This document shows, one piece after another, positions 17,486 to 24,743 of a stretch of 64,000 nucleotides of DNA (its first letter is position 1; each line of letters opens with the position of its first letter). The stretch is from assembly GCA_964596125.1 (NCBI GenBank), contig CAZQRP010000014.1, forward strand, positions 33,787 to 97,786. The letters are read 5' to 3'. The DNA is from CAZQRP01 sp964596125. GTDB taxonomy: Bacteria > Chloroflexota > Dehalococcoidia > GIF9 > UBA5629. The notes under the pieces are model-generated. The model had not been told where the DNA came from. It saw only the letters and a list, made by a program, of their open reading frames with translations, and did no database searches. Position numbers and translations under genes: made by a program.

Positions 17486-17824
17486 GTCAAGCGTTATCTG
17501 CATACCCGTAGTGACCGTTTCAAGCCGTTATTTATCAGGCAAAATCAGGTTTTTGGCAAGGCCACTGATGAAACAATGCGCCTTTCGCAGAGGTCTGTAC
17601 AGAATATTGTAGCTACATATGCCAGACGATGCGGATTATCGATAAGGGTAACACCGCATACGATGAGACATTCCTTTGCCACTGATTCAATGATAAATGG
17701 CGCTGACCTTTGCTCTGTTCAGGAAATGATGAGACATGATAGTATCGTCACAACCCAGATATATACCCATGTCACCAATAAACACTTAAGAGAGGTACAC
17801 TGTAGCTTCCATAGTAGACATTAA
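17486..17824 (+). pseudogene. truncated tyrosine recombinase (Xer-like C-terminal part)
   Basis: About 112 residues (VKRYLHTRSDRFKPLFIR to HSRH) align without gaps of note to the C-terminal third of the Xer-like protein at 50138-51070, at roughly two thirds identity by eye. It keeps the His-x-x-Arg box (TPHTMRHSFATD) and the tyrosine region (TTQIYTHVTNKH), but the first catalytic Arg region (TGLRVSE in the intact copy) is missing, and the LGH histidine region reads MRH. The frame continues upstream to 17375 without homology. It looks like the remains of the integrase that placed the islet. Confidence 0.75.
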
Positions 17825-17882
17825 TATCAAGTATACCCTTATAGAGCAATGATACTCCAAGTAATGCAGGGTAAACTTTAAC

Positions 17883-18026
17883 TTATTTAAAGAGTTTGCC
17901 CAGGCTGCGCCCCGTAACCTTACCGGCTGCCCGTCTAACGACCCGCTTACCTACCTTACCTTTTTTAACAGCGTTCACGTCACCCATTAGCCTAGCTATT
18001 TTGTATAAAGAACTTCGCAGTCCCAT
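17883..18026 (-). CDS. small basic protein
   Basis: A 47-residue ORF: MGLRSSLYKIARLMGDVNAV, then a lysine/arginine/glycine-rich tail ending GRSLGKLFK. GGAGGA (18034-18039) precedes the ATG by 7 nt and the gene begins 12 bp after the HsdR-N-like gene, so the two are cotranscribed. I recall similar short proteins (ARLLGDVNAVKKGKVGKR) annotated as hypothetical in several anaerobes. The charge (about 15 basic residues) suggests nucleic acid binding; function unknown. Confidence 0.65.
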   Translation of the reverse strand: MGLRSSLYKIARLMGDVNAVKKGKVGKRVVRRAAGKVTGRSLGKLFK

Positions 18027-18038
18027 AAACTTATCCTC

Positions 18039-18869
18039 CTATCCTTCTAGGTCTTTTGCCTGTTTTTCCGCTAATATAGCCTCGGCTTCTTGTTCTATTA
18101 AGGTTGACTTGCTTTTTGAAGTTTTTGGAGACTTAGCATTCTGTTGCTTTGCCGGTAGGGATATTTTAATTTTATCCATTTCAGATAGCGCTGACTCGTT
18201 CAATAAGTGTCGGAACTGGCTAACAATATCTTCCGGTGATATTGTTACATCTGTAGCCTTTTTTAGCCTTTTCAGGTATAGCTTTATTGCCTCTTCCGAT
18301 AAGATAGCTTTGAGCATATTGGTGATGGTTAATACATTACGCTTTTCCCATAATTTGCCCAAGCCTTGTTTTTTAACATTCTTATAGCTAACTATCTCAA
18401 ACTTTTTAGCTAAGACAAGTGGATCATCATTAAGTAAATTCCATGATTCAATCAATTTAGTTTGGGGAGGTTTCGTGAATGTAATGTGGTAAAGTTTCCA
18501 ATCTTTACTATTGGTTAATAGTACCCATTCACAGCCGTAATTAATAGCATAGGATGCAGCTTGCCCTATATGCTTTGGAGTAAGATTAATATTTACCCTT
18601 TTACATTCAACAAGCATTTCAGGTTTTGATGATTCTTCATGACTGAGTTGAATTGCAATATCACAATGTGTGGTATCACCAGCTCCATGAATTGCGAATT
18701 CCTCTGTCATATGTTTGAAACGGTCGTATCCCATAAGTACTTGAAAGATATGGTCTATACGTTTGCGTGTTTCAGCCTCACCACTATCTGCTTTGGCAAT
18801 AGCTTCTATCATACCTCGAGCTTCCAAGATTGCTTTTTTAGTTTCTTTTTCCAAACTGGGTTTAGGCAT
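18039..18869 (-). CDS. HsdR N-terminal-type (HSDR_N) nuclease-like protein
   Basis: 276 residues. Residues 35-150 match the N-terminal domain of type I restriction R subunits: RKRIDHIFQVLMGYDRFKHM, then a PD-(D/E)xK-like set with Asp70 (HCDIAI) and Glu88-Cys-Lys90 (VECK), and HIGQAASYAINYG with a Gln as in type I enzymes. There is no helicase part and no hsdM/hsdS nearby, so it is an orphan. The C-terminal third is a lysine-rich region with coiled-coil character (LIEQEAEAILAEKQAK). A GGAGGTGA ribosome site lies before the ATG. As cargo of a tRNA islet it could serve in defence or element maintenance (inference). Confidence 0.75.
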   Translation of the reverse strand: MPKPSLEKETKKAILEARGMIEAIAKADSGEAETRKRIDHIFQVLMGYDRFKHMTEEFAIHGAGDTTHCDIAIQLSHEESSKPEMLVECKRVNINLTPKHIGQAASYAINYGCEWVLLTNSKDWKLYHITFTKPPQTKLIESWNLLNDDPLVLAKKFEIVSYKNVKKQGLGKLWEKRNVLTITNMLKAILSEEAIKLYLKRLKKATDVTISPEDIVSQFRHLLNESALSEMDKIKISLPAKQQNAKSPKTSKSKSTLIEQEAEAILAEKQAKDLEG

Positions 18870-19102
18870 TGGTCACCTCCTTCCCATGTAGTTATATTAC
18901 GAATTATACTTCTGTCGTATGAGAATAACAAGGAGTATGATTAACTATGTCGGCTATGGTAATCCACACATAAAGCTGAGCTGAGATTTTGCTAATAATG
19001 GATTAAAGTCATAATTTTTACTAGCTTCAAAACGCCTTTACTGGACATAAAACAAACGCTCTGTTTGAACGTAAAAAGACTGGTTGGACAACTGATTGCA
19101 AA

Positions 19103-19142
19103 TTTCGAGAGCGGCACCATCATCCACTCGGTCACCTCTCCG
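19103..19142 (-). repeat. att-like direct repeat, right copy (5' half of tRNA-Ser)
   Basis: Exact copy of 17252-17291. It represents the stranded 5' half of the tRNA-Ser gene and ends in its anticodon loop; the islet DNA follows. Confidence 0.85.
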
Positions 19143-19152
19143 GTCAGGTGCA

Positions 19153-19179
19153 ATTATAACATGCTGTATTTGCTGACAA
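19153..19179 (-). promoter_or_regulatory. orphaned tRNA promoter
   Basis: On the minus strand TTGTCA (19174-19179) and TATAAT (19153-19158) are 15 bp apart and point at the truncated tRNA-Ser half 10 bp away. It is most simply the original tRNA-Ser promoter, now cut off from the functional gene by the islet. The TTGTCA box also overlaps a perfect 6-bp-stem hairpin at 19172-19187. Confidence 0.5.
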
Positions 19180-19267
19180 AAGTCAGCAGGGTGCGAAAGG
19201 CAGCATTACATATTGCGCTGGGAATGACAAGATGCTATAATTTAACTCCCGTGTCAATAAGGAAAAT

Positions 19268-19435
19268 ATGACGATGACTGACTGGGTCTTTGCTACACAG
19301 ATTGCCGGTATAGGTTTCCTCACGGTCTTTATGGTTCTTGCTATTTTATCTTTTGTCCTTTGGCTGGTCAGCCTGATTATTTTCAAGACCATAGGGAAAA
19401 GCAAAGCAGAAGAAGCTACTAAGAAAGCAGAATAG
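19268..19435 (+). CDS. OadG-like small membrane subunit of a sodium-pumping decarboxylase
   Basis: 55 residues: one membrane helix (about residues 10-40) followed by a charged tail (TIGKSKAEEATKKAE), the layout of OadG/MmdD gamma subunits, which anchor the carboxyltransferase to the membrane beta subunit. It ends 5 bp before the OadB gene. Too short for standard ORF cut-offs but supported by its neighbour. Confidence 0.65.
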   Translation: MTMTDWVFATQIAGIGFLTVFMVLAILSFVLWLVSLIIFKTIGKSKAEEATKKAE

Positions 19436-19440
19436 GTTTA

Positions 19441-20559
19441 ATGGAACTTATTGAAACTGGACTTGGATCGCTCTATTGGGGCCACATAATAATGTGGCTC
19501 ATTGCTTGTGGTTTCATTTATCTTGGCATTGCCAAGAAAATGGAGCCTTTATTGCTGGTACCGATAGGCTTTGGCATGCTTCTGGTGAATTTACCACTTG
19601 GTGACCTGTTTCTCTATAGCGCTGAAGGAGAGCCCGAAGGATTGCTTTCTAAGGTCTTCGTTTATTTGATTGCCGGAGAAATAATTCCACCGCTTATATT
19701 TCTTGGCCTGGGGGCTATGACCGACTTTGGCCCTCTTATTGCCAATCCTAAAACATTGCTCCTTGGTGCTGCTGCCCAGTTCGGAGTCTACTTTGTGCTA
19801 TTCATCGCGCTTGTTTTTGGTTTTGATATCTACGAGGCTTGCTCCATTGGAATAATCGGTGGAGCTGACGGACCGACCAGTATTTACCTGTCCGCTAAGC
19901 TGGCCCCCCATTTGCTTGGTCCGATTGCTGTAGCCGCATATTCCTACATGGCTCTGGTGCCAATTATCCAGCCACCTGTTATAAAACTTCTGACCACGAA
20001 AAAAGAACGGGCAATTTACATGAAGCCCCAGTTACGGGAAGTATCCAACACCGAAAGGATTTTATTCCCGATGATCGGGGCTATAGTCATAATTCTGCTC
20101 GTACCCAAGTCCGCACCATTGATCGGTATGTTCATGTTCGGCAATCTTTTAATGGTCAGCGGGGTCACTGATAGATTGGCTAAGACCGCCGGTGAGTCAT
20201 TTATAGATATTCTGACCATACTCCTCGGTATATCTGTCGGGGCATCAATGCCGGCTGCCCTGTTTCTCCAGCCTCAGACCTTGTTTATATTCTTCCTGGG
20301 TGTAATTGCTTTTGCAGTTGCCACCGCTGGCGGTACACTTCTGGGCAAGCTGATGAACGCTGTTTCCAAGGATCCGATTAATCCGATGATAGGTGCTGCC
20401 GGAGTCTCAGCGGTGCCCATGTCAGCTCGCGTCGTACAAAAAATGGGACAACAGGCAAATCCCCGGAACTACCTCCTAATGCATGCAATGGGACCGAATG
20501 TAGCCGGTGTTATCGGTACAGCGGTAGCCGCTGGTACATTCCTCGGTATGCTGGGCTAA
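19441..20559 (+). CDS. oadB: sodium-transporting decarboxylase beta subunit
   Basis: 372 residues, nine or so membrane segments. Family landmarks include GAMTDFGPLIANP, the conserved CSIGIIGGADGPTSIYL loop with the sodium-binding Asp, and the C-terminal SAVPMSARVVQKMGQQANPRN. The beta subunit couples decarboxylation of carboxybiotin to Na+ export in oxaloacetate, methylmalonyl-CoA or glutaconyl-CoA decarboxylases. No alpha subunit or biotin carrier is next to it; those would have to be encoded elsewhere. Confidence 0.92.
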   Translation: MELIETGLGSLYWGHIIMWLIACGFIYLGIAKKMEPLLLVPIGFGMLLVNLPLGDLFLYSAEGEPEGLLSKVFVYLIAGEIIPPLIFLGLGAMTDFGPLIANPKTLLLGAAAQFGVYFVLFIALVFGFDIYEACSIGIIGGADGPTSIYLSAKLAPHLLGPIAVAAYSYMALVPIIQPPVIKLLTTKKERAIYMKPQLREVSNTERILFPMIGAIVIILLVPKSAPLIGMFMFGNLLMVSGVTDRLAKTAGESFIDILTILLGISVGASMPAALFLQPQTLFIFFLGVIAFAVATAGGTLLGKLMNAVSKDPINPMIGAAGVSAVPMSARVVQKMGQQANPRNYLLMHAMGPNVAGVIGTAVAAGTFLGMLG

Positions 20560-20587
20560 TACCTTTCTATCCTCCCGTCGCAAAGAC

Positions 20588-20731
20588 CTACAGAATATCA
20601 ATCTGGCTTAGCTGTATAAAGTCTTCTGTAAAAGCATATTTTAAAGACAGGGGATGTGGACAGGTTACCAGTAAATTACTGCCGGTATAAAGTGTATCCC
20701 GGTTATGCGGCTTATTTCCGTTGTTTAGCAT
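20588..20731 (-). CDS. possible 47-residue protein
   Basis: A short minus-strand frame beginning MLNNGNKPHNRDTLYTGSNL and ending FIQLSQIDIL. GGTGG lies 4 nt before the ATG. The composition is protein-like, but I recognise no family and it may be chance in the gap between oadB and tRNA-Arg. Confidence 0.25.
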   Translation of the reverse strand: MLNNGNKPHNRDTLYTGSNLLVTCPHPLSLKYAFTEDFIQLSQIDIL

Positions 20732-20842
20732 AGTTACCACCTTGGTTTTCCGAAAGCCGTATACCTGCCGGAAGCTCGCACTAACCTTGTTCTTTTAAAG
20801 TAGGTCGATATTTTATATAATAGCTTTGCTTCATTGATTTGG

Positions 20843-20914
20843 GCCCCTGTAGCTCAGAGGATAGAGCGTCGGCCTCCGGAGCCGTGTGCGAGGGTTCGAG
20901 TCCCTCCAGGGGTA
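20843..20914 (+). tRNA. tRNA-Arg (CCG)
   Basis: 72 nt, all arms present. Acceptor GCCCCTG/CAGGGGT (first pair G-U), discriminator A, no encoded CCA. Anticodon loop CTCCGGA gives CCG; the outermost anticodon-stem pair is T-T. A TATAAT lies at 20816-20821. Confidence 0.9.
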
Positions 20915-21024
20915 CTAACTGTAACCCTGCTACGCTGAATACACCTGAAAAAACTAGCCGGTATTCAAGTTCGTTTACCAGGGCTGCTTGATATGCAGGA
21001 GTAGCCAGTAACGGCTCCTATGTA

Positions 21025-21669
21025 TCAGGGAATAAGTTTATGTTTCTTAATAAAAATTTCGGCTTTCTTCCTGGTCCCGTTTCTGGTATTTTTTAGCTGC
21101 TTTTTGACAAGGGTAATTACCGGTTCCTGATCTTTAATCTGATTAAAAAACTGGTCAAATGCTTTTATGGCATGTCCGAGGGCAATATTGTGACACTCTG
21201 TTGTCTGATATTTGGCCTTCTCAACCTTTAGCAGTTCTTTGCTGATCTTTTCGGCTAGGCCTAGCTTTGACAGGGCTATCTTAGCTGCCCCTTTGACTAC
21301 ATTAGCAGCCGTGATCATCACTGGACCGGAGATGGGTGCAAAGTACTTGTCAAAGACCTTTTCGAATTTATTATCTGTATCCACGACGGTCAGATTGGCG
21401 ATAATAAGAATAGCAGCCCACTTGAGAAATGTATTGTTGCTGTCAATGAGTGCTATAAAAAAGTCGAATCTGGGGTAAAGGATTTCAGGTCGTTTTTCAC
21501 TTATTACGTGAAGGACTTTAGCACAGCCATATTTTATGCGGGCAGCATCGGAATTTAGTCCTTCCATTATCTCCGGAAGAAGTTCAGGTTTCTTGATGAC
21601 GTTATCCGCGATTTCTTCCTTGTCGGCTTCCTGTCGGCCGACCTTTCGAAGTAATTGAGATTCTGTCAT
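21025..21669 (-). CDS. HEAT-repeat-like protein
   Basis: About 214 residues, almost all helical. The stretch PEIMEGLNSDAARIKYGCAK to ISEKRPEILYPRFDFFIALI and AAILIIANLTVV resembles HEAT/armadillo repeats, which act as protein-binding scaffolds. I start at 21669 (MTESQLL) because GGGAGG lies 7 nt upstream; a longer frame goes to 21744. It ends in a basic tail (RNGTRKKAEIFIKKHKLIP). No partner is evident. Confidence 0.6.
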   Translation of the reverse strand: MTESQLLRKVGRQEADKEEIADNVIKKPELLPEIMEGLNSDAARIKYGCAKVLHVISEKRPEILYPRFDFFIALIDSNNTFLKWAAILIIANLTVVDTDNKFEKVFDKYFAPISGPVMITAANVVKGAAKIALSKLGLAEKISKELLKVEKAKYQTTECHNIALGHAIKAFDQFFNQIKDQEPVITLVKKQLKNTRNGTRKKAEIFIKKHKLIP

Positions 21670-22089
21670 GGCTGCCTCCCGTAAAGCATTTATTATTGGA
21701 ATTTTCAATGCCAATCGTGCAGTGTATCTTCGGCCTATCGCCACAGGTATTACATAGCTACTACAATTTCCGGCTGTGGTGCTTTTACTGTATATACATT
21801 GTTAATGCTCTGTCAAGAAGAGGAATGAGGAGATAATTTTATTAAAACTGAAGGGAGTTGTTTGTTTTGCGATATATGTTTATAAAAATTATATAAGAAA
21901 CCTTTGTACGTCTTCGAGATAGCAAACAGTCTTAAACTGTCAGTACCCTCGATTTCAGTCAAGTCCTCTACAAGAGATTTTGCAGGCTGTGGTGGTGAAC
22001 GGCATATGGTTGTTAACGTAGGATGAAAAAGGTAATATTAGGACGTTTGAATTTGCTCGAATGTATGTCGAGCAAAAAAGGAGGACATG
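21670..22089. other. 420-bp intergenic region
   Basis: No gene recognised. It holds the leaders of two divergent genes (HEAT protein to the left, barrel protein to the right). An A+T-rich stretch around 21880-21900 (TTTATAAAAATTATATAAG) may contain the promoter of the right-hand gene. Confidence 0.4.
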
Positions 22090-22383
22090 ATGGTAAAAAT
22101 GGTCTTTTCATTTAATGTTCCTGGAGAGAAACAGGCTGAATATCTTAAGGCTACAAAGGAAAAGATAAAAACGTTCTGGGAATCGCATGGTTGTCAGTCG
22201 TATGATGTCTGGCAAGCTGATGGTGAGGATGCCTTTATAAAGGAGATGTGGTTTTCAGACATGGACTCCATGCAAAAATCTATGGGTCTTACCGGTGTTG
22301 ATGCAGAGGCCACATCTGCCGTGGAGCTTTTTAAAAGTTTTGTGCCCAATTCGTCCCGCAAGCTCTACATAAAACAAACATGA
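22090..22383 (+). CDS. small dimeric alpha-beta-barrel-like protein
   Basis: 97 residues. The pattern of an N-terminal beta strand (KMVFSFNVPGEKQAEYLKAT), helix, two strands (SYDVWQADGEDAFIKEMWFS) and a helix with FKSFV resembles ABM/NIPSNAP-type ferredoxin-like barrels. I do not recognise a specific family. AAAGGAGG lies 5 nt before the ATG at 22090 (an ATG at 22087 is too close). Confidence 0.55.
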   Translation: MVKMVFSFNVPGEKQAEYLKATKEKIKTFWESHGCQSYDVWQADGEDAFIKEMWFSDMDSMQKSMGLTGVDAEATSAVELFKSFVPNSSRKLYIKQT

Positions 22384-22450
22384 TGAGATTAGTGCAGTGA
22401 TACCCCGCGCTTAAAAACTGCATAGTATCTTCGGAATCTGCCATATTTAT

Positions 22451-22479
22451 TTGACTAAGTTAATAAGATAGGGTATACT
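22451..22479 (+). promoter_or_regulatory. promoter of the decayed tRNA-Pro, possibly reused by the por operon
   Basis: TTGACT (22451-22456) and TATACT (22474-22479) with 17 bp spacing. The same two hexamers with the same spacing precede the intact tRNA-Pro at 28759-28787. It is the only clear promoter upstream of the 6-kb redox operon that starts at 22678. Confidence 0.65.
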
Positions 22480-22495
22480 AACTGATATTTTTTTT

Positions 22496-22568
22496 GGGAT
22501 TGTAGTGCGGTGTCTTGTAGGCATGGTCTGGGAATGTGAGGTCGGAGAGTCAGATCCTCTCACTTTTA
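22496..22568 (+). pseudogene. decayed tRNA-Pro
   Basis: The sequence follows the intact tRNA-Pro at 28799-28874 along its whole length: TGTAGNGC at the D arm, GCATGGTNTGGGA at the anticodon arm (anticodon TGG kept), and GAGGTCGGAG and TCCTCTCAC at the variable and T arms. The acceptor stem is broken (GGGATTG against CACTTTT), the anticodon stem is mispaired and U33 is C, so it should not be functional. Confidence 0.75.
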
Positions 22569-22677
22569 AGATGTTTAAAAACTAGACTTCAGTGTAGATT
22601 TCGTATAAAGCGCCTGGTTGTGGGAATCGCCATTCAAGTTGCATTACTGATTTGCTAACGCAAGTTCGAGTTAATTG

Positions 22678-23562
22678 ATGGGAAAAGAGACAACAATTGA
22701 AATTCGCTGGCATGGGCGGGGTGGCCAAGGAGCGGTTACATCTGCTGAGATGGTAGCTCTTGCAGCCATAAATGATGGGAGGTTTGCTCAAGCGTTTCCA
22801 AGTTTTGGCCCTGAGAGGAGGGGGGCTCCTGTTCTTGCTTTTAATCGTATTGATACCAGAAATCCGATTCGGGTACGAGCTGCTGTAACTGAGCCTGATG
22901 TGGTAGTTGTTTTAGATCCTGGGTTACTTGATATCATTGACGTCACATCCGGGCTGAAAAAAGACGGTGTACTGGTGATTAATTCACCTAAGAAGTTGGT
23001 TGACATAAAGTCAGAGATAAGCGGTCCTTGGAAGCTGGCAGTTGTTAATGCTACTGCCATTGCTCGTGAGAAGCTTGGTGTCCCGATTGTCAATACTACT
23101 ATGCTGGGAGCGCTGGCGAAAGCTACTAATATTGTCAGCATAGAGTCTCTTAAAGAGCCCATAAAGGAACGTTTCGGGGCCAGAGCTCAGAATAATATCG
23201 ATGCCTGCCAGAAAGCATATGATGAGGTGGAGGTTGTCGAACTTGGTGTTGTAAGCAAAAAATCGAAGATGGCATTTCAGGCAGAAGCATTGCTTTCATG
23301 GCGGGATTTACGACCTGGCTGTGTAGTTACCGAACCGGGAAGCGCCAAGCAGTACCGGACAGGGGACTGGAAATCGCAGCGTCCAGTATGGAATCATCAG
23401 AAGTGCATAAAGTGCGGTATTTGTTTCTTATTCTGTCCCGAAGGTTGTATTGGTCAAAATGAAGAAGGTTACTTTGAAGCGAATATGTATTATTGTAAGG
23501 GATGCGGTATTTGTGCCCGCGAGTGCTGGACGGAAGCTATTACAATAGTGGAGGAAGAATAG
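22678..23562 (+). CDS. 2-oxoacid:ferredoxin oxidoreductase, fused gamma-delta subunit
   Basis: 294 residues. Residues 5-185 are the gamma domain (EIRWHGRGGQGAVTSAEMVA, FPSFGPERRGAPV), followed by a delta-type ferredoxin domain with two CxxCxxCxxxC motifs (CIKCGICFLFCPEGC and CKGCGICARECW). In pyruvate- or 2-ketoisovalerate-type enzymes these clusters pass electrons from the TPP site to ferredoxin. Start at ATG 22678. First gene of a tight operon: gamma-delta, alpha, beta, NuoE-, NuoF- and HoxU-like. Confidence 0.92.
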   Translation: MGKETTIEIRWHGRGGQGAVTSAEMVALAAINDGRFAQAFPSFGPERRGAPVLAFNRIDTRNPIRVRAAVTEPDVVVVLDPGLLDIIDVTSGLKKDGVLVINSPKKLVDIKSEISGPWKLAVVNATAIAREKLGVPIVNTTMLGALAKATNIVSIESLKEPIKERFGARAQNNIDACQKAYDEVEVVELGVVSKKSKMAFQAEALLSWRDLRPGCVVTEPGSAKQYRTGDWKSQRPVWNHQKCIKCGICFLFCPEGCIGQNEEGYFEANMYYCKGCGICARECWTEAITIVEEE

Positions 23563-23564
23563 CC

Positions 23565-24743
23565 GTGGCAACGAAAAGAATAGGTATGGAGGGTAGCATT
23601 GCTATAGCTGAAGCGGCTAAGCTGGCCGATGTTGATGTTGTTGCTGCTTATCCTATTACTCCCCAGACTCATATAGTGGAGCGTCTGGCTGACCTAGTAG
23701 CTAACGGCGAATTAAATGCTGAATATGTCCCTGTAGAATCGGAGCATTCAGCAATGAGTGCCTGTCTTGGTTCCTCGGCTGTCGGTGCCAGGACATTTAC
23801 GGCTACTGCCGGGCAAGGACTAGAGCTGATGCACGAAGTATTATACGTAGCTTCCTCATCACGTCTACCGATAGTTATGGTTGTGGCAAATCGTGCGCTT
23901 TCCGGACCTTTAAGCGTATGGGGCGACCACTCCGATGCTATGGCTACTCGTGACTGTGGCTGGATTCAGATATTTGCTGAAAATGTCCAGCAAGCCTTTG
24001 ATCAAGTTCTATGTGCGTTCCATATTGCTGAGGACCAAACAGTTCTGTTCCCAACAATGGTACATATCGATGGCTTTCATCTTTCTCATATGATAGAACC
24101 TCTTTATCTCGTTACCCAGGAGGAGGTAAATGGATTTCTACCTAAATATCACCATCCATATGCTCTTAATCCGAATAAGCCAGTGACTATGGGTGCCTTT
24201 GGCCCACCCAATATCTATACTGAAGCCAAGAAACCTCAAGACGTTGAGTTGAGAGCTTCCAAGAAGGTAATCCTTCAGGTATGGAAAAAATTTGGTCAAC
24301 TCACAGGACGTTACTATTCTCCAGTGGAAAGCTATAAGGCAGAGAATGCTGAGGTGTTATTATTCACTATTGGCAGCTTCAGCGAGACTGCTATGATGGC
24401 TATAGATAACATGCAAAATGATGGACAGAAAGTGGGACTAATAAGGCTGCGTTTGTGGCGGCCATTTCCCTTTGATGAATTGCGGCAGGCTATAGGAAAC
24501 GCCAAGCTGCTTATTACCCTTGATCGGGCACTATCTCTCGGCGGACCTACAGGACCAGTTTGCTCTGAGATTCAGGCAGCCCTATATCCATTAGAGAAAA
24601 GACCAAAGATCGTTAGCTTTGTGGGTGGTCTCGGGGGTAGAGATATGTCTGCTGGAATATTTGGAAATTTAATACGCCGTGGCATTGAAAAAGAGAAGCA
24701 AGGACAGCTCGATGAACTGGAAATGATTGAGGTGAGAGAATAG
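23565..24743 (+). CDS. porA: 2-oxoacid:ferredoxin oxidoreductase alpha subunit
   Basis: About 392 residues, starting at GTG 23565 with GGAGG 10 nt upstream, 2 bp after the gamma-delta stop. It carries AYPITPQTHIVERLADL, SEHSAMSACLGSSAVGARTF and TATAGQGLELMHEVLYVASS, the pyrimidine-binding transketolase-like domain, and the C-terminal domain with FGNLIRRG. Together with PorB it forms the active site that oxidatively decarboxylates a 2-oxoacid to acyl-CoA and CO2, or runs in reverse. The sequence alone does not tell pyruvate from branched 2-oxoacids. Confidence 0.93.
   Translation: MATKRIGMEGSIAIAEAAKLADVDVVAAYPITPQTHIVERLADLVANGELNAEYVPVESEHSAMSACLGSSAVGARTFTATAGQGLELMHEVLYVASSSRLPIVMVVANRALSGPLSVWGDHSDAMATRDCGWIQIFAENVQQAFDQVLCAFHIAEDQTVLFPTMVHIDGFHLSHMIEPLYLVTQEEVNGFLPKYHHPYALNPNKPVTMGAFGPPNIYTEAKKPQDVELRASKKVILQVWKKFGQLTGRYYSPVESYKAENAEVLLFTIGSFSETAMMAIDNMQNDGQKVGLIRLRLWRPFPFDELRQAIGNAKLLITLDRALSLGGPTGPVCSEIQAALYPLEKRPKIVSFVGGLGGRDMSAGIFGNLIRRGIEKEKQGQLDELEMIEVRE

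Larger units (their letters stand above)
17252..19142. mobile_element. 1.9-kb tRNA-Ser-anchored islet
   Basis: A perfect 40-bp direct repeat (17252-17291 and 19103-19142) starts in the anticodon loop of tRNA-Ser(CGA) and ends one base beyond its 5' end. Between the copies lie a truncated tyrosine recombinase, a 47-residue basic protein and an HsdR-N-type nuclease-like protein. This is the expected outcome of site-specific integration at the tRNA anticodon loop, with the islet carrying a replacement 5' half. The original tRNA promoter appears stranded at the right end (19153-19179). Confidence 0.75.

Noticed and set aside
19065..19271. 68-codon plus-strand ORF over the tRNA-Ser half
   Set aside because: It spans the duplicated tRNA half and its promoter, so it is not a gene.
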